Origin: an uncultured Verrucomicrobiota bacterium
Lineage (GTDB): Bacteria; Verrucomicrobiota; Verrucomicrobiia; Limisphaerales; SXTU01
DNA length: 19,560 nt
NCBI GenBank assembly: GCA_903863315.1
Contig: CAIPBN010000302.1
Span: 1 to 19,560 of the forward strand
Reading direction: 5' to 3'
In this document: in pieces, positions 7,137 to 15,180 of the stretch
Position numbering within the stretch: the stretch's first letter is position 1
Layout of the letters: each line of letters opens with the position of its first letter
Notes under the pieces: model-generated
The model's input: only the letters and a program-made list of their open reading frames with translations
Told to the model about the DNA's origin: nothing
The model's database searches: none
Made by a program: the position numbers and the translations under genes

Positions 7137-7946
7137 ATGACGATGAGCAAATACTGGCATGTCCTGAACATCGGCCTCCAGAACACCCTCGTGTATCGGC
7201 TGAATTTCCTCTTCCGCGCCACCTTTGGCCTCATCCCGCTCACTGCCACCATCTTCGTCTGGCGCACCATTTACGCGGGCAAGGCGGACGGTCGGGTGGG
7301 CTCCTACGAGCTGGCGCAGATGGTTTCCTACTACCTCGTGGTCACCATCGTGGACGCGCTCACCGCCGTGACGGAGGATGACTGGCAGATCGCCGCCGAC
7401 ATCAAGGACGGCAACATCAGCCAGTTCCTACTCAAGCCGATGGACTACCTGACCTACCGGCTCTGCCTCTTCGGTGCGGGCCGGCTCGTGTATGCCGTCG
7501 TCGCCCTGGTCCCGACCGTCGCCTTCCTCTGGCTGCTGCGGGCGGATTTCGTCCTGCCGCCCGATGCGGCCACGGCCGGGTGGTTCATCGTCTCCGTGGG
7601 GCTCACCGCGCTCCTGCAATTCCTCATGAGCTTCACCCTCGCGCTGCTGGCGTTTTGGGTGCTCGAGGTCGCGACCTTCATCTTCATCGCCTTCGCCTTC
7701 GAATACCTGGCCGGTGGCCACCTCTTCCCGCTGGACATCCTGCCGCCCGCCGTGGCCGCCCTGCTGGACTACACGCCGTTCCCGTATCTCACCTACTTCC
7801 CGGTGAGCATCTGGCTGGGCCGGGTGCCGGCGGAAGCCCTCGCGCACGGCGTGCTTGTGCAGCTCCTCTGGGTGGTGGCGGCCTACGCGCTGGCCCGCCT
7901 CGTCTGGAGCCGGGGCATCCGGAAATACTCTGCGGTGGGCGGCTGA
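7137..7946 (+). CDS. ABC-2 type transporter permease (DUF990-like), first of a pair
   Basis: A 269-residue polytopic inner-membrane protein, strongly hydrophobic with about six helices. Landmarks match the ABC-2 permease family formerly called DUF990: DIKDGNISQFLLKPMDY after the second helix, the GGHLFPLDILP segment, and FPYLTYFPVSIWLG near the C-terminus. Such proteins form the membrane channel of ABC exporters and need a separate ATPase. The substrate is unknown. The ATG at 7137 is used; a second ATG at 7143 (MSKYWHVL) is equally possible, and GGAAG just upstream is the closest thing to a ribosome-binding site in the window. The next permease gene starts 2 nt after its stop. Confidence 0.85.
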   Translation: MTMSKYWHVLNIGLQNTLVYRLNFLFRATFGLIPLTATIFVWRTIYAGKADGRVGSYELAQMVSYYLVVTIVDALTAVTEDDWQIAADIKDGNISQFLLKPMDYLTYRLCLFGAGRLVYAVVALVPTVAFLWLLRADFVLPPDAATAGWFIVSVGLTALLQFLMSFTLALLAFWVLEVATFIFIAFAFEYLAGGHLFPLDILPPAVAALLDYTPFPYLTYFPVSIWLGRVPAEALAHGVLVQLLWVVAAYALARLVWSRGIRKYSAVGG

Positions 7947-7948
7947 AG

Positions 7949-8824
7949 ATGAGTTCCGAGTTCAAAGTTCCAGGTTCCGAGTTGGCTGGTGCTCCGCCGC
8001 CCCCAGACGCGAGACCCCATTCCCCATTCCCTATCTCCCGTTACCTCAGCCTTTACGCCGCGCTCTGGCGCAACTCCGTCATCCGCGAGCTGGGCTTCAA
8101 GGTGAACTTCCTCATGTGGATCGTCGTGGAGGCGCTGTGGTTCGCGCTGCAGCTCACCTTCATCGGCGTGCTTTACCTGCACACCGACCACATCGGCACC
8201 TGGACCAAATGGCAGGTCGTCGCGCTCATGGGCACCAGCCACCTCATCCAGCAGCTTTTCACCGCGATCTTCCTGACCAACCTCACCGCGCTCTCCGAGC
8301 ACATCCGCACGGGCAAGCTGGACTTCATGCTCCTGCTGCCGGTGAACACGCGCTTCCTCATCTCCTTCCGCCAGGTGGACCTTGGTGGCTTCGTCAACGC
8401 CGCCAGCGCCCTCTGCGTCATCGGCTACGCGCTGCACCGGCTTGGCCACGCGCCCGGGCTCGCGCAGTTCGCCGGTTTTGCGGTGCTCGTGGTGGTCGGC
8501 ATCCTCATTCACTACTCGCTCATGCTCATGCTCTCGGCCACGAGCTTCTGGACCGTGCGCGCGCAGGGCATCGTCTGGGGCTACTACAACCTCTTCAACA
8601 TAGCCCGCCTGCCCGACGAGGCCTTCCGCGGCCCGTTCAAAGCCGTCTTCACCTACGCCCTGCCCATGCTCCTCGTCTCCAACGTCCCTGTGAAACTGCT
8701 GGTGGACAAGCTCGGTTCCCCGCTGGAAATCCTCCTGCTCGTCACCCTCGCCACGCTGATCTGCATCGCCTCTGAAATCATCTGGCGCACCGCGCTCAAG
8801 CGCTACACCAGCGCCAGCTCGTAG
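7949..8824 (+). CDS. ABC-2 type transporter permease (DUF990-like), second of a pair, with repeat-derived N-terminus
   Basis: A 291-residue polytopic membrane protein, partner of the preceding permease. Family-like sequence begins near residue 30 (RYLSLYAALWRNSVIREL) and continues with the LTALSEHIRTGKLDFMLLLP segment, which parallels the DGNISQFLLKP motif of its partner, and about six helices. Residues 1-31 are encoded by arrays of 7-nt words (7951-8042), are Pro-rich, and look unrelated to the family. No ATG or GTG exists in frame between the ATG at 7949 and a GTG at residue 52, which lies in the first membrane region; the only internal alternative is a TTG at residue 12, itself inside the array. 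The start codon is therefore adjacent to or within repeat DNA. No ATPase gene lies in the operon as seen here. Confidence 0.83.
   Translation: MSSEFKVPGSELAGAPPPPDARPHSPFPISRYLSLYAALWRNSVIRELGFKVNFLMWIVVEALWFALQLTFIGVLYLHTDHIGTWTKWQVVALMGTSHLIQQLFTAIFLTNLTALSEHIRTGKLDFMLLLPVNTRFLISFRQVDLGGFVNAASALCVIGYALHRLGHAPGLAQFAGFAVLVVVGILIHYSLMLMLSATSFWTVRAQGIVWGYYNLFNIARLPDEAFRGPFKAVFTYALPMLLVSNVPVKLLVDKLGSPLEILLLVTLATLICIASEIIWRTALKRYTSASS
7951..8042. repeat. Two arrays of 7-nt words inside a permease gene
   Basis: From 7951 to 7985 five 7-nt words follow one another in register, of type GAGTTCC with variants AAGTTCC and AGGTTCC. After a 29-nt GC-rich spacer (7986-8014; CTGG and CCAG could form a short stem), a second array of different 7-nt words follows: CCCCATT twice, then CCCTATC and a degenerate TCCCGTT (8015-8042). 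The two arrays are not clearly complementary. The whole element is in frame with the permease and adds about 31 residues. The array phase is 7, so the reading frame shifts through the words and the protein sequence is not itself repetitive. Confidence 0.75.
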
Positions 8825-8858
8825 CGGTGTGGCGGCGGGCGTCCTCGCCGGCCGCTAC
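8821..8858. terminator. Hairpin overlapping the permease stop codon
   Basis: GTAGCGG (8821-8827, containing the TAG stop) pairs perfectly with CCGCTAC (8852-8858). Inside, GGCG and CGCC can pair around GTCCTC. No T-tract follows, so Rho-independent termination is doubtful. It may be an mRNA-stabilising or repeat-derived stem between the permease pair and fmt. Confidence 0.35.
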
Positions 8859-8902
8859 GCAACACACTTGCCCCCTCCGCCTGTGCTCGCGACACTCCGC
8901 TC

Positions 8903-9862
8903 ATGCTGCGCATCGTCTTCATGGGCACGCCGGACATCGCCTGTCCGACGCTGCAAGCCCTCGCCTCGACGCCGGATTTCCAAGTCGTCGGCGTGGTCGT
9001 GCAGCCGGACAAACCCAAGGGCCGCGACCTGAAGCTCCAGCCGCCGCCCGTCAAGGAGCTGGCCCTTCACCTCGGCCTCCCCGTCCTTCAGCCCGAACGC
9101 GCCCGCAACGAGGCCTTCATCGCCCAGCTCCGCGAACTGCGGCCCGACCTGATCGCCGTGCTCGCCTACGGGCAGATCCTGCCGCAGGCGTTGCTCGACA
9201 TCCCGCCGCACGGCTGCCTCAACGTCCACACCTCGCTGCTCCCGCGCTGGCGCGGAGCGGCACCCATCCAGTGGGCCATCCTCGAAGGCGATGCTGAGAC
9301 CGGCGTGACCATCATGCGCATGGACGCCGGCCTCGACACCGGCGGGATCATCTCCACCCGTGCCACCGCCATCGTGCCCGAAGACAACGCGCAAACGCTT
9401 CACGACCGTCTCGCCGTGCTCGGTGCGGAGCTGCTCGTGCAAACCCTCCCGCGCTACGTCAGCGGCGAACTCCCGCCGCATCCGCAACCCGCCGAGGGCG
9501 TCACCTACGCGCGCAAGCTCACCAAGGACGATGGCCGCCTCGACTGGTCGCAGCCCGCCAGCGTGCTGCACAACCGCCTCCGCGCCTTCACACCCTGGCC
9601 CGGCACCTTCACCTTCCTCCCCGCGCAACCCAGGCCGCTCCTCCTCAAAGTCTGGCGTGCCGAACTCGCTCATGCCGGTGACTTGCCGGCGACTTCCGCA
9701 ACACCCGGCCAAGTCCTCTCCGCCGAGAAGGCCGGCATCCTTGTGGCCTGCCGCGAAGGGGCGCTGCGGCTGCTCGAAGTGCAGAAGGAAGGCAGCCGCC
9801 GCCTGGCCGCCGGAGAATTCCTCTCCGGTCAGCCCCTGACACCGGGAACCCTGCTCGGATGA
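8903..9862 (+). CDS. fmt: Methionyl-tRNA formyltransferase
   Basis: A 319-residue cytoplasmic enzyme that formylates initiator Met-tRNA with 10-formyl-tetrahydrofolate. The N-terminal Rossmann-type formyltransferase domain opens with RIVFMGTPDIA. The catalytic triad is visible as N107, H109 and D145 within LNVHTSLLPRWRGAAPIQWAI and MDAGLDTGGI, equivalent to Asn106, His108 and Asp144 of E. coli Fmt. The C-terminal tRNA-binding domain includes TYARKLTKDDGRLDW and NRLRAFTPWPGTF. Length is normal. The ATG at 8903 gives the expected family start; there is no clear ribosome-binding site. The stop overlaps the start of the epimerase-like gene (ATGA), so the two are translationally coupled. The usual neighbour def is not seen. 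Confidence 0.96.
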   Translation: MLRIVFMGTPDIACPTLQALASTPDFQVVGVVVQPDKPKGRDLKLQPPPVKELALHLGLPVLQPERARNEAFIAQLRELRPDLIAVLAYGQILPQALLDIPPHGCLNVHTSLLPRWRGAAPIQWAILEGDAETGVTIMRMDAGLDTGGIISTRATAIVPEDNAQTLHDRLAVLGAELLVQTLPRYVSGELPPHPQPAEGVTYARKLTKDDGRLDWSQPASVLHNRLRAFTPWPGTFTFLPAQPRPLLLKVWRAELAHAGDLPATSATPGQVLSAEKAGILVACREGALRLLEVQKEGSRRLAAGEFLSGQPLTPGTLLG

Positions 9863-10887
9863 AAACGCCCGGCTCCGTCGCCGAACTTGAAGTCCTGCTC
9901 AGCCAGCCCACGCCCGGTGCGCTGGCCGCCCTGCGCACCCTCACCGGCGACGTGATGGTGCTCGGTGCCGGCGGCAAGATGGGCCCGACCCTTGCGCGCA
10001 TGGTGCGGCGCGGACTCGATGAAATCGGACACCGCCAGCGCCGCGTGTTCGCCGTGTCGCGCTTCTCCTCGCCGGCCGCCGCTGCGGACTTGCAACGCCA
10101 CGGCGTCGAGACCATCGCCTGCGACCTGCTGAACCGGGCGGCCGTGCAGGCCCTGCCCGACGCGCCCAATCTCCTGTTCCTCGCCGGCCAGAAGTTCGGC
10201 ACCAGCGAGACCCCCGAGCTGACCTGGGTGATGAACACACTCGTGCCGGCCATCGTGGCCGAACGATTCGCTGGCTCACGCATCGTCGTCTTCTCCACCG
10301 GATGCGTGTATCCGCTGGTTCCGCTGGACGGGCGTGGCGCCCGTGAAGACGACGCCTTGAATGCTCCCGGCGAATACGCCAGCTCGTGCGTGGGCCGCGA
10401 ACGTGTCTTCACCCACTTCGCCAAGCAGCACGGCACGCCCACGCTGCTCTTCCGGCTGTGTTACGCCAACGACCTGCGTTACGGCGTTTTGCTGGACATC
10501 GCGACCCGCGTGGCGCAAGGCCAGCCGGTGGACGTCACGATGGGTGCGGCGAACGTCATCTGGCAGGGCGATGCCAACGCGCGGGCGATCCAGTGTCTCG
10601 CCCACGCCGCCGTGCCACCCGTTGCGTTGAACGTCACCGGTCGCGAACAGGTGTCCATCCGCTCGCTGGCGCAACGCTTCGGCGAGCTCCTGGGCCGCGC
10701 GCCCGTCATCACCGGCACGGAAGGTTCCACCGCCTGGGTCTGGGACGCGTCCCGCTCCTATGAACTCCTCGGCCCTCCGACCGTTTCGCTGGATGAGCTG
10801 ATCGAAACCACCGCGCATTGGGTGCAACAGGGCGGCACCACGCTGAACAAGCCCACGCACTTCGAAGTGCGTGACGGCCAGTTTTGA
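9859..10887 (+). CDS. NAD-dependent epimerase/dehydratase-like (extended SDR) protein with altered YxxxK motif
   Basis: A 342-residue Rossmann-fold protein of the extended short-chain dehydrogenase superfamily. GAGGKMG (36-42) is the dinucleotide-binding glycine motif, FLAG and STGCVYP (146-152) are the usual sheet-edge and catalytic Ser/Thr segments, and LNVTGREQVSIRSLAQRFGELLG resembles the C-terminal substrate region of sugar epimerases. The catalytic YxxxK appears as Y173-A-S-S-C177, with Cys where Lys is expected. It may therefore have altered chemistry or act as a binding protein. The start overlaps the fmt stop by 4 nt. Substrate unknown; a nucleotide-sugar or small carbonyl compound is the family expectation. 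Confidence 0.82.
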   Translation: MKTPGSVAELEVLLSQPTPGALAALRTLTGDVMVLGAGGKMGPTLARMVRRGLDEIGHRQRRVFAVSRFSSPAAAADLQRHGVETIACDLLNRAAVQALPDAPNLLFLAGQKFGTSETPELTWVMNTLVPAIVAERFAGSRIVVFSTGCVYPLVPLDGRGAREDDALNAPGEYASSCVGRERVFTHFAKQHGTPTLLFRLCYANDLRYGVLLDIATRVAQGQPVDVTMGAANVIWQGDANARAIQCLAHAAVPPVALNVTGREQVSIRSLAQRFGELLGRAPVITGTEGSTAWVWDASRSYELLGPPTVSLDELIETTAHWVQQGGTTLNKPTHFEVRDGQF

Positions 10888-10915
10888 TTTTGGTGACGCG
10901 TGCCCAGCCGGGCCG

Positions 10916-13522
10916 CTACTTCTTCTTCGCCTTGGCCTTCGGCTCCGTTGCGGGCGCGGCCAGTGAGGCTGGCTTCGCGCTCGCGTGCTGATCCAGCAGC
11001 GCGCGCGCCTCCTCCAACGAGACCTTCGTCGTCAGCGGCCAGCCCAGCGTGTCGCCGTTGGGCTTGAAGCCCCCGCCATCCACGTCGCACCAAATCGGAT
11101 TGTGGTAGGCGATGGGTTTAATCTTCGCCTGCGCGCTCGTGCCGTAGCCGATTTTCAAATCCGAGTTCTCCCCCGCCGCCACCACGATGAGGTGCGCGTC
11201 CTCGGCGAGCGGCACTTCAATCACGCGGTCGAACTTCACCACGCCGTTCGCAAACCACTCCGGGTGCGAGGCGCGCGTGAAGTTCAGCTTCGGCTCCGCG
11301 CGGCCGTTCACGAGCACCTGCACGCGGTCGATGTCAATCCAGTCGGTGCATTGCACGCGGACTTTGAGCTTCACGCCGCCGGTCGCGCGCACGGTGCCGC
11401 CGGGCAGCGTGCCGTCGTCGGTCTGCACTTGGAGGAACGGCCCGGTGGTGAGGTAACTGCGGCCTTCCTTCGCGTGGCGGCTGTTCTCGCGCCAATCAAT
11501 CTTCGCCGGCTCGTCGCTCGCGCTGGGCATATACATGCGCCAGCCGCCGGTGCCGTTGCCATAGACGGAGTGTGCGTCGCACACCGCCACGCCGACGTAG
11601 CGATGGCCTTTGTTGAGCAATTGCAGCCAGATGAACTCGCGCTGGTAACGCACGGTATCGCGACCGGTCTTTGTGTCGCGCGCCACGGTGAACGGCGCGC
11701 CGCTCAAGATGCTGCTCGCGCTGTAGTTCTCCACCTCCACGCCATCGATCATCAGCGGCAGGCCGATGAAGCCGCCGTCCGCGCGCCCGTCGCCGTCGCG
11801 GTCGGTGAAGTTTGCGACCATATCCGGGTGGTTGATTTGAATCCACCGCGCTGGCTCGGGCTTCTGGAAGTCGCGCAACGTCGCCGCCGTGATGCGCGGG
11901 TCGGTGCTCCACACGGGCGCGCCACCGTCCTGCGTGAGTGGCACTGGCTCGAAGGGAAATGAGTTGAAGTGTGCCGCGCTGCCGGTCAGCTCGACGCCGG
12001 AGACGGTCTGCAAGTGGTTCGTCAGCCCGAGCCGGACGATGTGCGGACGCCAGTCGTAGAAGCGATTGTGCTCCGTGGTCGGCACGAACTCGACGCCTTC
12101 GGCGGCGAGGTTGATGAGGCGGTCGTCGGTGCCGCACGTGTTGTCGCCGCTGGGCGTGGAGTGGTTGTGGTAGTCCGCGCTGACCCAGCCGCGCGTGTCC
12201 ACGAGGCGCTTCAAGACACCCTTCACCGTCGCGGTCTGCCCGGCGGCGAGCTTCACGGTCTGGCGCAAGTGACCGAACTCAATCCCGCGCGTGACGATGA
12301 CTTCGTAGTCGCCCGGCGGCAGCGGCTGACGGAACTGACCGTTGGCCGAGTGATATTGGTCCACACAACCGGCGGCGCGGTTCTGTGGACCGAGGCTGGG
12401 AACCTTCGTGCCGTTGACGCCGATGAACTGAGCTTTGCAGGGAAGCGGCTTACCGTCCTCACCGCGAATGTCGAAGGCGATGGCGGATTGCGCCTTGAGC
12501 ACCGCGCTGAAGCTCGCGGTTTGGCCAGCGGCAAGGTTGACCTTCGCCGTCGCGCCGTCCCGCCCTAGGTCAGCGACTTCCAATTCGTGCGCGCCCGCTG
12601 GAAGCCACAAGCTGACTTCGCCCGCCGCGTTCGGGTAAGCCACCAGCCGGTTGGTGGAAGCGGCATTCGCAAGGGCCCCAACGGTCACGCGCGCGGTGGC
12701 GATACCTTTGCCCGCGCTGTCCTTCACGGTGCCGCTGACGACTCCGCCCGCCTCGCCGCGAAACGCCTTCACCACACCCACCGCCTGCAACGGCGACGTG
12801 CCGACCGCGACGAACCGCGCGAAGGAAATTTCCTGCCCCGGCTTAAGTTCGAGTTCGGTCGGCGGCGCTTTCATCCCATCCCGCTCCACCCACGCCCGCG
12901 CATAACCCGCCTTGTCCGCCGGGTCCACGGCGTCGGCCCACGCGATGTCGCCGGTCACGCCCATGCTGGTGAACGTCACCCAGCGGTCATCCACCGTGCC
13001 CTTGCGCACGTCTTTGCCCGCGTTGCGATAGGTTGTGACGACGAGGACGCCCTGCCACCCGTCGCGCAGGCGATATTCGTGGCGCTTGTAGAGGCCGCCG
13101 TTGTTGGGCGAGGTCACGACCGTCTCGATGACCGCTTCGCCGTCCTTGCCGTCCTTGGCCACGCGCACCCACGAGACCGGCCCCTGCTGGCCGCTGGGGG
13201 AGAAACACGTGAGCTGGTCGTTGTGCGCGCCGCGCAGCGTGAGGTCGTAGAGGCAGCCGGGGGAAATGCCGTTGGTGCCGTAGAACGTGCTCATGTTCGC
13301 GCGGCGCAGCGGGAGGTTCGCGGAGATGACGGCCTCGACCTTGTCGTTGCGCAGCACGAAGTCGCCGATGATGCCGTCGGCCTCCTTGCCGCGCGGAAGC
13401 TGGTCCTTGTTGTCCGGGCCAATCTCGAAGGCCTCCGGTGCGGCAAGCAGCGGGAGGGCGAACGCAGTGCAGGCAAGCAGGTGAAACAGACGACGGTGCG
13501 CGGGCTGGAACATGGGTCGCAT
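10916..13522 (-). CDS. Secreted CehA/McbA-type PHP-domain metallohydrolase
   Basis: An 868-residue exported protein. Residues 1-27 form a signal peptide (basic start, FHLLACTAFALPLLAA). About 260-345 is a carboxypeptidase-regulatory-like beta-sandwich (GTVKDSAGKGIATARVTVG), and a second similar region (residues about 360-435, KAQFIGVNGTKVP to PGDYEVIVTRG) follows. The PHP metal-binding domain begins near 445: HNH at 452-454, TTEHN near 484, INHPD near 560 and CDAHS near 647 supply the expected metal ligands. CehA and McbA hydrolyse carbaryl-type esters, but most relatives have unknown substrates. The C-terminus is a Lys/Ala-rich tail ending KAKAKKK. The ATG at 13522 is chosen; a TTG nine codons upstream is less likely. 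It converges on the epimerase-like gene, 28 nt apart with no clear terminator. Confidence 0.85.
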   Translation of the reverse strand: MRPMFQPAHRRLFHLLACTAFALPLLAAPEAFEIGPDNKDQLPRGKEADGIIGDFVLRNDKVEAVISANLPLRRANMSTFYGTNGISPGCLYDLTLRGAHNDQLTCFSPSGQQGPVSWVRVAKDGKDGEAVIETVVTSPNNGGLYKRHEYRLRDGWQGVLVVTTYRNAGKDVRKGTVDDRWVTFTSMGVTGDIAWADAVDPADKAGYARAWVERDGMKAPPTELELKPGQEISFARFVAVGTSPLQAVGVVKAFRGEAGGVVSGTVKDSAGKGIATARVTVGALANAASTNRLVAYPNAAGEVSLWLPAGAHELEVADLGRDGATAKVNLAAGQTASFSAVLKAQSAIAFDIRGEDGKPLPCKAQFIGVNGTKVPSLGPQNRAAGCVDQYHSANGQFRQPLPPGDYEVIVTRGIEFGHLRQTVKLAAGQTATVKGVLKRLVDTRGWVSADYHNHSTPSGDNTCGTDDRLINLAAEGVEFVPTTEHNRFYDWRPHIVRLGLTNHLQTVSGVELTGSAAHFNSFPFEPVPLTQDGGAPVWSTDPRITAATLRDFQKPEPARWIQINHPDMVANFTDRDGDGRADGGFIGLPLMIDGVEVENYSASSILSGAPFTVARDTKTGRDTVRYQREFIWLQLLNKGHRYVGVAVCDAHSVYGNGTGGWRMYMPSASDEPAKIDWRENSRHAKEGRSYLTTGPFLQVQTDDGTLPGGTVRATGGVKLKVRVQCTDWIDIDRVQVLVNGRAEPKLNFTRASHPEWFANGVVKFDRVIEVPLAEDAHLIVVAAGENSDLKIGYGTSAQAKIKPIAYHNPIWCDVDGGGFKPNGDTLGWPLTTKVSLEEARALLDQHASAKPASLAAPATEPKAKAKKK

Positions 13523-13687
13523 GATGGGAGCCTTTGACTCGGGAGGCAACGCGCGCCTTCGATGCGTGGCAGGGACATGGCATCCCCTTCACGCCGCACG
13601 CTCCGGTATTTCCCGCAGCCACTTTAGGCTAGATTGGCCGTGCGCCCGCGCTTAACGTCGCCGCCAACACGCAACCCGAAGCACGCT

Positions 13688-14152
13688 ATGGCTGAATTCT
13701 CCTTCAACTGCCCCTTCTGCAACTTGGAACTGAGCATCGACGAATCCGGCGTCGGACAGGAGATCGAGTGCCCCGGTTGCAAAGAGGTGCTGATCATCCC
13801 CGCCCCGGGCGGCGCGGCCCCAGCGGTCGAGGAGGAGCGCGTGGCCGTGATTCCGCAGGGAACCTTCCCCGAGGCCAAGATCATCAAGAATGCCTCCAAG
13901 TCGCTCGATGTCGCGGCCAAGACAGTCAAGAAGCTGCGGGTGAAGTCCTTCCGCCATCACGAGCATGTGAAGGAGGGCAAGGACAACTTCGATGAAGTGG
14001 TTTCCAACTTCATCAGCCAGCATCCCGAGGACGACATCATCAGCCTCACCGGCATCCAATACACCCACCACCTCAAGCAGAAGGATGCTGAGGGCAAGGA
14101 AGTCTCAACGCCGATCACCGAATACGGCGTGCTGGTCCACTACAAGGCGTGA
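13688..14152 (+). CDS. Small N-terminal zinc-ribbon protein, unknown C-terminal domain
   Basis: A 154-residue cytoplasmic protein. C8, C11, C28 and C31 form a zinc ribbon (NCPFCNLEL and IECPGCKEVL), a type common as a small N-terminal module in Verrucomicrobiota and Planctomycetota proteins. A Pro/Ala linker follows. Residues about 60-154 form a compact mixed domain (VAVIPQGTFPEAKIIKNASK, then DDIISLTGIQYTHHL and TEYGVLVHYKA) that I do not recognise; the last part looks like beta-strands of a small alpha/beta fold. The ATG at 13688 opens the ribbon. The gene lies 6 nt before the PPOX-fold gene, so the two are probably cotranscribed. The 165-bp gap to the divergent PHP gene holds no other feature I can support. 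Confidence 0.75.
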   Translation: MAEFSFNCPFCNLELSIDESGVGQEIECPGCKEVLIIPAPGGAAPAVEEERVAVIPQGTFPEAKIIKNASKSLDVAAKTVKKLRVKSFRHHEHVKEGKDNFDEVVSNFISQHPEDDIISLTGIQYTHHLKQKDAEGKEVSTPITEYGVLVHYKA

Positions 14153-14158
14153 GAAGCC

Positions 14159-14605
14159 ATGTCGAAGCCTGTCCCCAAGCCCATCGCCCCGTCCGAGCTG
14201 CTCGAACTCGCCCGTGGCGTCATCAAGGCTGACCGTTTCCCGGTGCTGGCCACGGTGGAAGGCAGCCAGCCGCGCGTGCGCCCAGTCTCGCCGGTGCGGA
14301 CGGACGGCTTCACGGTGTTCGTGGCCAATCTGCGCTGCTACCACAAGACCGCCGAGATCGCCGCAAATCCCCGGGTCGAACTCTGTTACATGGACGACGG
14401 GCACAACCAAGTGCGCCTGACCGGTGTCGCGGAAATTGTCACCGAACGCCCGCTGCTGGAGGAGATCTGGAACGCCAATCCGCTCATGCGCCAGTTCCTC
14501 GGTTCACTCGACAACCCGCAGCTCATCGTCTATCGCATCCGCCCCGTCCAAGTCCGCTACATGCAGGAGTGGGCGCTGGAGTATCACGAAGTTCTGCTGA
14601 GTTAG
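14159..14605 (+). CDS. Pyridoxamine 5'-phosphate oxidase-fold flavoprotein
   Basis: A 148-residue protein of the PNPOx-like split-barrel family, which binds FMN, F420 or haem. The diagnostic N-terminal half is present: FPVLATVEGSQPRVRPVSPV, then TVFVANLRCYHKTAEIAANPRVELCYMD and VRLTGVAEIV. It is shorter than true PdxH, so vitamin B6 synthesis is not implied; many such proteins are general FMN reductases of unknown substrate. It starts 6 nt after the zinc-ribbon gene and is the second gene of that pair. The stop is followed by a 65-bp convergent gap before the EVE gene. Confidence 0.87.
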   Translation: MSKPVPKPIAPSELLELARGVIKADRFPVLATVEGSQPRVRPVSPVRTDGFTVFVANLRCYHKTAEIAANPRVELCYMDDGHNQVRLTGVAEIVTERPLLEEIWNANPLMRQFLGSLDNPQLIVYRIRPVQVRYMQEWALEYHEVLLS

Positions 14606-14670
14606 AGCCGGCCGCCTGCCTGTGCTAGAGGCGGTTCTAATGGTCGCCGGCGGCAAAAATCCGTCCGCCT

Positions 14671-15084
14671 TCAGCGTTCCGTTTCCCCCAACGCCAGCAC
14701 GCGTGTGAATTGCTCCTTCGTCAGCGGCGACACCGAGAGGCGCGACTGCCGCACCAACGGGATGCCTGCCAGGGTCTTGTCCGTCTTGATGACATCGAGC
14801 GGAACGGGTTTTCCCAGCGGCTTCACGGGCGCGAGGTCCACGCAGGACCAGTCGCCCTCCTTCGCGGTCGCGTCGGGATACGCCTCCTTCGTCACTTTCG
14901 CGAGCCCGACAATCTCCTTGCCGGTGACGCTGTGGTAGAAGCAGACGAGGTCGCCGCGTTTCATGGCGCGGAGGTTGAGGCGGGCGGTGAAGTTGCGCAC
15001 GCCCGTCCACGCCGTGCCCCCGTCCTTCACAAATTGCTCCCACGCGTAGGCCGCGGGTTCCGATTTCACGAGCCAGTAGTTCAT
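14671..15084 (-). CDS. EVE-domain (PUA-like) protein
   Basis: A 137-residue single-domain protein of the EVE family (thymocyte nuclear protein 1-like). The core reads [52 protein letters not shown] and [11 protein letters not shown] domains are PUA-superfamily modules believed to recognise modified bases in DNA or RNA. In stand-alone form, as here, the target is unknown. The ATG at 15084 matches the conserved family start; an upstream in-frame extension would add 25 residues of no family character. There is no defence gene beside it. It diverges from the sulfatase, with 96 bp between the two starts. Confidence 0.93.
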   Translation of the reverse strand: MNYWLVKSEPAAYAWEQFVKDGGTAWTGVRNFTARLNLRAMKRGDLVCFYHSVTGKEIVGLAKVTKEAYPDATAKEGDWSCVDLAPVKPLGKPVPLDVIKTDKTLAGIPLVRQSRLSVSPLTKEQFTRVLALGETER

Positions 15085-15180
15085 GGCCGAAGAATGAGGC
15101 GAAGGCCGGACCAAGTCGAGGCGTGGCAAGGCGGGACAGCCTCGACGATGGCGGTTCAACTGGCTACTGTCAGAGCCACC

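Noticed and set aside
8903..9862. A def (peptide deformylase) partner next to fmt
   Set aside because: No deformylase motifs are found on either side. The neighbours are an ABC permease and an epimerase-like gene.
14612..14634. Hairpin CCGCCT/AGGCGG between the PPOX and EVE genes as a terminator
   Set aside because: Only six pairs with an 11-nt loop and no T-tract; likely by chance in GC-rich DNA.
14671..15084. EVE gene as part of a DNA-modification or defence island
   Set aside because: No nuclease, methyltransferase, helicase or other defence gene is present nearby. The stand-alone form is common as a housekeeping-type gene.
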